Below, piece by piece: positions 4,274 to 12,000 of a DNA stretch of 24,905 bases. The stretch's first letter is position 1, and the number at the start of each line of letters is the position of its first letter. The position numbers and the translations under genes are program-made. The notes under the pieces are model-generated. The model worked only from the letters and a program-made list of their open reading frames with translations, was not told the origin of the DNA and did not search any database. Source of the stretch: a virus; the IMG/VR virus record IMGVR_UViG_3300020477_000122, positions 1 through 24,905 of that record, one strand, 5' to 3'.

Positions 4274-5959
4274 TTAGAACCAGGTGTTGGAAGGCGTTTT
4301 GAAGTTATTCGTCTTGAGAGCGGAGTCCATGAATCTTCTGAGTTCGTTTTCAAGCGCCTCTTCGTTTCTGTTCTTGATTTGATCGTCTGCGTCTTGAGAC
4401 ATTTGTTCGGTCCAGTAGTTGACGGCGATGGCGAGGGCGTCGAGTCTGTCGTCGTTCATAAGCGAACCTCTGTCTCCGGTGATTCTGGAAAGCTGGTGTA
4501 TGAGGGTGTACCTGACCTGTCTTTCGGTTGGGTAGGAGAGAACGCTCTTGTAATCGTTTTTGATGACTGAGGGATCAATGATGAGTTTATGTCTGTTGAG
4601 AACGGGTTCGAGTGTATCTATGATTCGTTTCTCTTTTTGTTTATGGTGTCTGACTTCCTCTATGGAACAAGGGTGAGTTGTTCTGAGGATGGGTTTGAGG
4701 AGTTCGGTGAACATGCCGTCGCCCATATTGGACTCCACGATAATTTTGTTAACCTTGTGTTTAGCGGCCTTTCTGGCGAGTTGGTTGAGGGTTCCTTCTT
4801 CGTAACCGCCCTTGAGTCCTCCGCAGTCTGGAACGAACAGTTGGCCGTTCAGCATCTTGACCACGGCGTAACCGGTTTCGTCCTTTCCTCTGCCGCTTGG
4901 ATCGATGGACATGACGGAACCCGTATAAGGAATCATTTTCCCCACGGTGTCCATAGGTCTGAAGAACCTGTCTCCGTTGAATCCGACGTTGGGAACGGAG
5001 TTGTCCCAAGCGTAATCGGGAGAGGAAGACCACACCAGTTTTTCGTAGGCGACTTCTTCGTCCACGTCGGTGACCAGCAGGTCGTTCACCTTGAGAGGGT
5101 ATCTATCCGCGTCCGACAGTCGCGGGTTCAGCATGAACTGCATGGCGTAACCGCTTCTGCCGTAAGAAAGTCTTCTTTCCTCCAAGTCCATGTTGGAGAA
5201 CCTGAGAGGTTCGGTGGAGGTTCCGACGTTTTCGGGGTCGCATTTGTCGGTTATTATGGAAGCGAGGGAGGAACCGTATAGTTTTTCCGCTTTGTCTCGT
5301 TCGAGGTATTCGGCAGTCCAAATCTTTGCGGTGTAGCCTCGTTCCCTGAGTTTGTTGTAGATGGAGTCCTCGCATTGAGGAGTACCCAAGAAAATGATTT
5401 TCGAGGAATCGAGAGGTTTGACGATGGCTTCGAACTCCTTCACTTGTTCATCGAGTTTGTCCCTCATGCCTTGGGTGGCTGAATTGTTGGGAACCTCGAC
5501 GTCGTCCGCGACGATGACGTCCGCTCTGCTTCCGGTCAACTGAGAGGTGACTCCCAAGGACTTCACGGAGGGAGCGTGAGCGGGAGGGGCGCTGCCTACG
5601 TCGAAAGAGACCTTCGAGAACCGTTGACCGTCTCTAGGCTTCAAGTGATGAAGCAAAGGTATTTCGTTGACGAGTCTGAGGGTGAAGGTGGAGAAGTCGT
5701 CCGACCTGGATTTGGAAGCGGACACCACCAAAAAGTTCTTGGTGGGATCCAAAAGCAGTTGATGAACGACGTAGGCGGAACATATCCAGCTTTTCCCTAC
5801 TCCCCGAAAAGCCATGACGACCCCTCTCTTGGGACCGTGCTGCATGAAGTCGGCTATATCGTACTGGAGGTCGGTGGGATTGGGAAGACCCAACGCCTTC
5901 CACACGAGATACAGGAAGTTTCTAAAGTCTTTTAGTTGTTCGGGAACGTCTTCATTCAT
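4274..5959 (-). CDS. Large terminase subunit (T7 gp19-like), 561 aa
   Basis: ATP-driven DNA packaging motor and nuclease. Visible motifs: Walker A FRGVGKSW (51-58) with K56, Walker B ADVIVADDVE (146-155), a coupling segment IIFLGTPQ (188-195), and an RNase H-like nuclease with D353 (SIDPSGRGKDETGY), E409 (IIVESNMGDG) and D503/D504/D507 (MNDDRLDALA). The length is close to that of T7 gp19. It docks on the portal and cuts concatemers during packaging, normally together with the small subunit encoded just upstream. A 94-bp gap with no gene separates it from the small subunit. The start ATG has a poor Shine-Dalgarno. All expected catalytic residues are present, so it should be functional. Confidence 0.97.
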   Translation of the reverse strand: MNEDVPEQLKDFRNFLYLVWKALGLPNPTDLQYDIADFMQHGPKRGVVMAFRGVGKSWICSAYVVHQLLLDPTKNFLVVSASKSRSDDFSTFTLRLVNEIPLLHHLKPRDGQRFSKVSFDVGSAPPAHAPSVKSLGVTSQLTGSRADVIVADDVEVPNNSATQGMRDKLDEQVKEFEAIVKPLDSSKIIFLGTPQCEDSIYNKLRERGYTAKIWTAEYLERDKAEKLYGSSLASIITDKCDPENVGTSTEPLRFSNMDLEERRLSYGRSGYAMQFMLNPRLSDADRYPLKVNDLLVTDVDEEVAYEKLVWSSSPDYAWDNSVPNVGFNGDRFFRPMDTVGKMIPYTGSVMSIDPSGRGKDETGYAVVKMLNGQLFVPDCGGLKGGYEEGTLNQLARKAAKHKVNKIIVESNMGDGMFTELLKPILRTTHPCSIEEVRHHKQKEKRIIDTLEPVLNRHKLIIDPSVIKNDYKSVLSYPTERQVRYTLIHQLSRITGDRGSLMNDDRLDALAIAVNYWTEQMSQDADDQIKNRNEEALENELRRFMDSALKTNNFKTPSNTWF

Positions 5960-6053
5960 TGGTGAATACCGTTTAAAGGGGCGAGAAGGTGTCTAGAAGG
6001 CGTTGCAGGGGCGTTATGGGTCTCTTCTATCACGGAAGGAGTTGCAAAGCTTT

Positions 6054-6305
6054 TTAAGAGGGTGCTTGACTGATTGCTTGTTTCACTTCGTCGGGGTCGT
6101 CGAAGGGAAGCATACGGGCGAGGTCGCCCAAAGGAGTACCCGATTCCGACATGGAGACCACGTCGTTGTCCTTGAGAAGCTGTCTCGCTCCGTTCAAGAG
6201 GGCGGCGTTGTATTCTCCGGTTTCCCTCATCTCCTCTATGGAGTCCTTGTAGGTGTTGGTAAGGAGAATTTGCAGTTCTTCGAGTTTCTCTCTTTTTGTT
6301 TTCAT
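6054..6305 (-). CDS. Small terminase subunit (T7 gp18-like), 83 aa
   Basis: The 83-residue protein (MKTKREKLEELQILLTNTYK...) is helical with an acidic C-terminal half. Its length and its position directly before the large terminase match T7 gp18 (DNA maturase A), and the N-terminal pattern with KLEELQxLLTxTY and a later ALLNGARQLLKDN is typical of small terminases of T7-like phages. It recognises phage DNA and regulates the large subunit. The ATG overlaps the upstream stop as ATGA, so translation is coupled with the membrane/coiled-coil gene before it. An overlapping 124-codon frame in another register is a shadow. Confidence 0.85.
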   Translation of the reverse strand: MKTKREKLEELQILLTNTYKDSIEEMRETGEYNAALLNGARQLLKDNDVVSMSESGTPLGDLARMLPFDDPDEVKQAISQAPS

Positions 6306-6568
6306 CTACGGTAATCCCTTGTTCCCACAACCAGTTCGAGAAGCCTGTCCAACTTGTCGTTCATCGCTTCGAGTTTAGCTTCCAAACCCGCCATTCTTTT
6401 TTCCACGGAGATATCTCGTTCATGTTGGGCGGCCAGTTCCACCTCTATTTTGGTGAGACGCGCTTCGTCCTTGTCGAGTCTATCGGAAAACTTCTTTCCC
6501 AACCAAGCGAACACACCCAAGGCCACCGCCAGTATGGTGTCGAAAAAATGAGATATTTGTTCTTCCAC
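6302..6568 (-). CDS. Membrane-anchored coiled-coil protein, holin or inner-membrane spanin candidate, 88 aa
   Basis: The product starts with a hydrophobic helix (about residues 8-25, FFDTILAVALGVFAWLG) followed by a basic stop and a long charged coiled coil (about 30-80, DEARLTKIEVELAAQHER...). The start codon is GTG at 6568, one base after the upstream stop TAA. The position between tail genes and the small terminase is that of T7 gene 17.5 (holin), with T7 gene 18.5 (i-spanin) also nearby in T7. The topology, one N-terminal membrane helix and a periplasmic or cytoplasmic coil, fits an i-spanin or a small holin-like protein. No sequence match that I can name decides between them. Confidence 0.7.
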   Translation of the reverse strand: MEEQISHFFDTILAVALGVFAWLGKKFSDRLDKDEARLTKIEVELAAQHERDISVEKRMAGLEAKLEAMNDKLDRLLELVVGTRDYRR

Positions 6569-6569
6569 T

Positions 6570-7100
6570 TTAGGCCGCCACTTCCATTATGGTGAGTGTG
6601 GTGGAGGCAACGCCTCCCATTCTTCGAGCGCCGCCCCAACCGTTCAGCGTCCAAGTACCCGCTCCATTCGCTCCCGCTCTGATTTTGAAGGTGGTGGAGG
6701 AAGTGGTTCCCGCCGCCATTTCATGCACCAACGTGGTGAGAAAAGGAGCGTTTGCATCGTTAGGTTTTTCTTGAACGACGGCAGCCAAGGCGTTTGCCGT
6801 GGAGTCTTGAAACAACGCCGTGATGATGTTACACGCAGTCAAGGCTGCGGAGTGAAAGACGTTGGCGGTTATAATCAACCTGTTCGAAGCGCTGTTGGGA
6901 GTGATGGCAAGAGTAATTGCTTCGTTGCCTTCGGTGATTTGAGGAATGGTGTCGTCGTCCACCATCAAGGTAGTTCCGGTGGCTACCGCCGAAGTGGAAG
7001 CGGTTACCGTCTGCCATATCTTTTGGGCGGACGTGCTTAAATAAGTCGTACCCGCGTTCAAGTCCGACAACATGCGTGAGTGAGATTGAGTAATGGCCAT
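6570..7100 (-). CDS. Tail/receptor-binding accessory protein, 176 aa
   Basis: The 176-residue beta-rich product (MAITQSHSRMLSDLNAGTT...) contains DDTIPQITEGNEAITLAITP, FQDSTANALAAV, and a C-terminal TTFKIRAGANGAGTWTLNG followed by GARRMGGVASTTLTIMEV. I recall this pattern from jellyroll-like domains at the C-termini of tail fibres and from separate tail proteins in marine phages. It has low Cys content and many Thr, Ala and Gly residues, as usual for fibre tips. It lies downstream of the fibre and the small fibre-associated gene, so it probably adds to or caps the adsorption apparatus. Whether it is a free subunit on the virion cannot be told from sequence. Confidence 0.65.
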   Translation of the reverse strand: MAITQSHSRMLSDLNAGTTYLSTSAQKIWQTVTASTSAVATGTTLMVDDDTIPQITEGNEAITLAITPNSASNRLIITANVFHSAALTACNIITALFQDSTANALAAVVQEKPNDANAPFLTTLVHEMAAGTTSSTTFKIRAGANGAGTWTLNGWGGARRMGGVASTTLTIMEVAA

Positions 7101-7121
7101 GATTGAATATTCGTTGAGTGT

Positions 7122-7538
7122 TTACAAAGCTAAGACGAGTTCCTTCAGTTTCTTTTCGGACTTCGCCGCATCCATCGAGGTTTGAACGTCCGCGTATTTC
7201 TTACGAAGCTTTTCCCTTTCCGCTTCGGCGGCGTCCGCCTCGCTCGGTATGGTGGCTTTCAAGTCCCAAGGACTCATCTCCAGGGTTCTCGCCCTCCGCC
7301 GCTTGTCGTGAGCGATGAGTTTGGCTTTGGGCAAGTCCGTTTTGATTTTTCCCCCGTCGGTCTTCCAAGCGTCTCGAAAGGTTCTGTCCACGGGAACGTC
7401 GGAAACGTTTACTACTTCGTGGGAAACGCCTTCGGGAACGGAACGCTTCGCCACTTCTTCCAGAGTCAAAGAAGAATCCACGGGAGTCACTATGCAAAGC
7501 GCCCCGTTTTCGTCGGTGTAAGTAAGTCTTTTGTCCAT
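7122..7538 (-). CDS. Fibre-associated conserved phage protein, 138 aa
   Basis: The product (MDKRLTYTDENGALCIVTPV...) has a pattern I recognise from tail regions of phages and prophages: an N-terminal strand pair with IVTP, then SHEVVNVSDVPVDRTFRDAW, KTDLPKAKLIAHDKRR, and a helical C-terminus. These proteins usually lie beside tail fibre genes and have no proven function; a fibre assembly or chaperone role is possible. The C-terminal third is a charged helix (EADAAEAEREKLRKKY). The leader at 7539-7566 is almost pure A/T (TTAATAATATTTAAA) and lacks a Shine-Dalgarno sequence, so initiation may depend on an unstructured leader. Confidence 0.7.
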   Translation of the reverse strand: MDKRLTYTDENGALCIVTPVDSSLTLEEVAKRSVPEGVSHEVVNVSDVPVDRTFRDAWKTDGGKIKTDLPKAKLIAHDKRRRARTLEMSPWDLKATIPSEADAAEAEREKLRKKYADVQTSMDAAKSEKKLKELVLAL

Positions 7539-7566
7539 TTTATAAAAATTTAAATATTATTAATTA

Positions 7567-8964
7567 TTAATCGAAGGCCACTATGGATACTCTTTCGGGG
7601 TCAACTAGGTCACCTGCGCTGGCGTCGCTCGCCCCTACCGAAGTTTCCACCGTTCGAACCGTAACCTGCGTTGCCGAATTAGCGAAAGCAATAGCGGCTA
7701 CGTTGTATTTAGGTGAAGCGTAGTCGTGGTGAGAAGTCGTAACGACAAGCGGCGACATTACGTTTATGTCCTCGATGGTGTTCCAAGTGTAAATACCTAC
7801 TCCGCCGTCAACGAAAGAGGCGACGTTGAAACTACTGGATTCCGCTCCCGCCGGCGTAGTCGCCCCTGAAACGGTTCCCGCCATAGCTACCGTGGGAAGC
7901 GTGTTTGATACTACGTTCCCTCCGGTGGCTATGTTGGTGACCCTGCCGTTGACGTCCGTGGTTATAACTCGTGGGTAATAATAAGTACCCGCTGTCCCTT
8001 TCGCGTCGAGCGCCCCGGTTCCTACGGCGTTGTCCGCTATTTTAGCAGCAGTAATAGCGTCATCCGCTATCTTTGCGGTTGTCACCGCGTCATCTGCAAT
8101 CAATGCCGTGGCAATGCCGTCATCCGCTATCTTCGCGGTTGTCACCGCATCGTCTGCAATCAACGCCGTGGTAATAGCGTCGTCGGCTATCTTCGCGGTT
8201 GTGACCGCGTCGTCGGGAATCTGTGAAGTGGTGATGGAACCTGTGGACACGGGAACGGAGTAACCTCTTTGAACGACCACTATGGCTGCGGATGCAGGTG
8301 GCGCCGAAGTGAAAGTTATTCTGTCGTTGTCCGCGTCTATGGCGTAAGCGGTGGTAGGTGTCTGCAACACGCCGTCGATAGCCACCTCGTACATGGTGTC
8401 TCCATCCAAGGTGATGGCAGGAGAGAAAGCGAATTGGGTGGTCGCCCCATCTCCCGTGAAAGTATACTTTGCCGACTCCGTGCTGGAACCTGTTATGGTA
8501 TTGCTTATTTGGGTGTCTACGTAGTTCTTGGTAGGAGCGTCGGCGGTCCCCGTGGGTTCAGCGAGATTGGCTATACGCAAACTCAAGGCGTCCCAAATCG
8601 TAGCGTCTCCAACGGCCTTTTGAAAAGACAAGTCGTTCAGTTCGCTCATCTCCTCGTTGACGTAACGATTGTGAAGATACGCCCTGTCGAGGTCTGACTC
8701 GGTCAATACCGAACCATTGACGAAATCCACCAAATTAACGTCGGGTTCGCTTATTCTTCGCACCCTGACCTTCTGTCCGGCGGTGGCGCCGCTGGTCAGC
8801 ACGACCTTGGTGGACGGTGAAGTCGTGATCGTGTAATGCGTTGTAAGTGTTTTCGTCACACCGTCGATCTCAACGACGACGTGGCGGTCTTCGAGATACG
8901 GAAACGAAAACGCGAAATCCGTCTGCGCTGCCGTAGCTGTGTAATCGACGTATGTAATAGCCAT
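7567..8964 (-). CDS. Tail fibre protein with T7 gp17-like N-terminal domain, 465 aa
   Basis: Residues 1 to about 125 (MAITYVDYTATAAQTDFAFSF ... VLTESDLDRAYLHNRY) match the N-terminal domain of T7 gp17, which attaches the fibre trimer to the tail tube. A second beta domain follows (YTFTGDGATTQFAFSPAITL ...). Then comes a 10-residue repeat rod (IADDAVTTAK-type units, about 248-312), encoded by 60-bp DNA repeats. The C-terminal part, from YYYPRVITTDVNG to the end, is beta-rich and probably forms the tip. The protein is shorter than T7 gp17 (553 aa). It recognises the host surface. A weak GGAA ribosome-binding site precedes the ATG. Two accessory tail genes follow. Confidence 0.9.
   Translation of the reverse strand: MAITYVDYTATAAQTDFAFSFPYLEDRHVVVEIDGVTKTLTTHYTITTSPSTKVVLTSGATAGQKVRVRRISEPDVNLVDFVNGSVLTESDLDRAYLHNRYVNEEMSELNDLSFQKAVGDATIWDALSLRIANLAEPTGTADAPTKNYVDTQISNTITGSSTESAKYTFTGDGATTQFAFSPAITLDGDTMYEVAIDGVLQTPTTAYAIDADNDRITFTSAPPASAAIVVVQRGYSVPVSTGSITTSQIPDDAVTTAKIADDAITTALIADDAVTTAKIADDGIATALIADDAVTTAKIADDAITAAKIADNAVGTGALDAKGTAGTYYYPRVITTDVNGRVTNIATGGNVVSNTLPTVAMAGTVSGATTPAGAESSSFNVASFVDGGVGIYTWNTIEDINVMSPLVVTTSHHDYASPKYNVAAIAFANSATQVTVRTVETSVGASDASAGDLVDPERVSIVAFD
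8041..8220. repeat. 60-bp tandem repeats in the tail fibre gene
   Basis: Three consecutive 60-bp copies (8041-8100, 8101-8160, 8161-8220) are closely similar; each contains GCTATCTT-GCGGTTGT-ACCGC. Each encodes two 10-residue units of the fibre rod. Differences are mostly at third codon positions, so the array has been kept at protein level. Recombination between copies could change fibre length. Confidence 0.85.
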
Positions 8965-9008
8965 GATTTATTCCGTGTTGTTGTGGTTGTTGATGAAAAT
9001 TTAAAACG

Positions 9009-12000
9009 TTACTCGTCTCCCAACTCAGGGTTTCCCGCAGGTGCTTTGTCACCAACGCCGGGAACGTGTTTCAAAAGAGGAAGCTGGTAAGGCGCTGGCG
9101 GGTTTTCTTTCTCAAGGAATTTCTCAAGAGGCGAACCAGGTTCTTCAACTTCTTCCGATTCGCCGTATTCAAAATGTTCTTGGCGGATTTCGGTGTCTTC
9201 TAAAATCTCCAACAAGATTTGCCTTCCTTCCGTTCCCCACTCTTCTTCCAGTATTTGTTCCCAAGCCGCTTGCCTGTAATCAGATAGAACGCGGTTTGCC
9301 GCCTTAATGCGAGGGTCCTTTAAATCGACTCCCGTCGGAAGTTTTCCCTTTTTTATTTTAATATCAGAATATTCACTAAACGAAAGGCTATCGACCAACG
9401 CCTGTTTCACGTTGAGTCCATCAAGTGTAATGGTTGAGTAAACTTGTTGCCAACGGTCGTAAGCGTCTTGTCCGTCCGCTTTCCTTATCGTTCTCAAATC
9501 CACACCGTTTTTAATGGGGTCTGCAAAGTGAAATTCCCCGTCCAGTTCTATTAGAATCGCCCAAGCCGCGTGCCTTACTTCTTTCGCATCGTTTAAATCA
9601 ACGTCTGAAACGTCGATGCTTCTTCTGCCGGCCGCGTCCACCTTGTAGTATTTATTAAGATCGGCGCGTTGACGGGTGGTTTTGATGGGGTTTATCCACG
9701 AAGTGACCTTCCCCCATTTCGATTCCCTGTCGAAATCACGAGGATGGGACTGTACGATGTCTCCGAAAGCGTCTCTGTAACCAGGGACGTTCCGCGATAT
9801 ACCCGCTAACCTCTTCGCCCAAATCTGCATAATCTCATCACCCCTTCTTCTTTCGTCGTCGGTAGCCATAGCTATCGCGTTCAATCCCGAAGGAATAACA
9901 ATGGAAGAGAGTCCTTTAATTTTTCGTTCCCAAGCAGAACTGTTCTCGCTCTGTTCCGTCATTGCCGTTAGAACGTCGTTCATACTTTTATAGTAAGACT
10001 TGTTGGCGATGTTGTTTGAAACCGTTAACATAACTGTTTGTATAGCTAACATAGCTTCGTCTTTTTCCTCTTCGGTTCCGTGTTCCCAAATCTTTTTCGC
10101 GTCGCAAACCATACCCGCCACCGTGGCGAAAGGTTCGAGGTTCAAGTAACTTAAACCAATATCCAAACCTTCTTCGCTGGTGGGGTCTGTGAACCTTATT
10201 TCATAATCACCCAAACCCGTGGCAATTTGAAGATTTTCCCTTATCTTCCAGTTCTGTTCTTCTTTCCCTACGATTACACCTTCATCGTGTAGATACCAAA
10301 TCGCCGCTATCATGCCAGACCCCACGACCATGCGACCTTTCGCCCTAGCCATAATGATGGGGTCCGCGCTGTTCAAATCCTGCATCGTCTTCGCCCACAA
10401 CCCATTATAGTATTTTCCTATGACGGGAACGTCGCCAAGGACCGCCGTGTGACTAAGCGCTTCACGCATGATGTTTCTACCCGTCCGCATGAAAGGGAAA
10501 AGAATAGTCTGACCCAAGGGAGAAAGGTCTCTCAGTCCTGTCTCCATACTTTTCATCGCTTTTTCAATCTGGTTCATGTCGCTGAATTCCCCCAGCGCCT
10601 CTTGAAAAGCCATTTCCTTACTGGAGCGCAAGATGTATTCAGCGAATTGACTAGTGGATTTGTCCCAATTTTCCTTAACGTAGTTGTCGATGAATTCAGG
10701 ATAGTCCTTTACGGGAACCTTTAAGTCCCTCGCGGCCACGACCGCCTCTCTTCTTACGACGTCTTCGGTCTTTATTTTGTTTTCTTTGAAAATCTTCTCT
10801 ACGTAAGCTTTGTAATACTCGTCGAATTCCCCTACGTCTTCGTTCGCCCTCGACAGTTTTGTCCAATCATGGTGCGCCTTGGCAAACGCCATGGAATGCG
10901 CCAAACGGGTTTTAGCAAACCCATCTATGGCGGACAAGGTCCTCCCCGGTATGTCCATGAACGATCCCGCGTTCTCCAATACTTGTCCTAACTCTCCGGT
11001 AAGACCCGTGTTTTCCTTCGACAAAGCGCTGGTTCCAAGTCTTTCAAAGTGAGAGTCCAGGGAGGCGTCTCCCGACTTGAAAGCTTTTTTAGCTTCGTGC
11101 CATGCCAAACTATTGTAGACGCCGTAAACGCGGTTTGCCTTGTTGGTCATTACGTTCCAATGGAAAGTGGCGGCGTCTTCGAACTCCTGCTTCGTTTTTC
11201 CTCGTCGCGCCCAAGGAGCGGTTGCCATGTATTTTGCTCCTATATAACCAAGGAACGGGTGATAATACTGCATGGTGACGTTTCCTATCACCGCCTTGAT
11301 GTGGGTGAGGGGAGCGGATAACATACTGAAATACAGGTAATCGATTCCAACGTCCCTTATCTTTCCTACCACGGTAGGACTTCGGTGACCTTGCAACGCG
11401 CGTCCCGCCTTCGTGGATTTTTGAAAAGCTTGCTGTTGATCCATCAAAATCCTTTTAACCTCGGCGGTGTCGTCGGCTTGTTGCACCGCTTTTAAAATCC
11501 GCCTGATGGCTTGAAGTTCTCCCCATGTCTGAAGTTGCGCCTTCAACTGTTCAGGAGACAGTTCGTCCGCTCTCTTCAGGTTACGAAGTAAAGCGTCTTC
11601 CGTGGCTTTCTCCACTTCCTCGAACTGTACTTCGGTGACGTCTTTGACGAATTTACGCATAGCCAACAAGCGTCCTGAAGCGGTTCCCACTCTTTTCCAC
11701 TCCATCATAAGAGGAATGGTTCTGGAAATCGCCAACATATGGTCGTTCAACACCTTGGGGTCGGCTAAATCGACGTCAACGTCTTGAAGGCGTTTAGTAA
11801 GTAAGGTAAAAGCGTCGTCTATAAGGGCGGCTGTTCCACCCATCCTGAGAAGACTACCCTCGATGGCGTCCGCCAACTCGGCTGTTTCCGCAGTCAAACG
11901 ACCGTTTACAAGTAAATCGATGGAGGTGGCTTCCTCGGCGCCTAAAGTTTTCTTTACCCGCTCCCTTACGTTGGCGATAAACTCTTCCTTACTTAAGGTT

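Noticed and set aside
4589-5281. 230-codon plus-strand frame over the large terminase
   Set aside because: The terminase frame has all motor and nuclease motifs; the opposite frame is a by-product of codon bias.
5956-6330. 124-codon minus-strand frame spanning the small terminase
   Set aside because: Out of register with the small terminase gene, low-complexity basic sequence, no supporting start.
8030-8263. Ala/Val/Ser-rich 77-codon plus-strand frame resembling a membrane protein
   Set aside because: It is only the reverse reading of the tail fibre 60-bp repeats.
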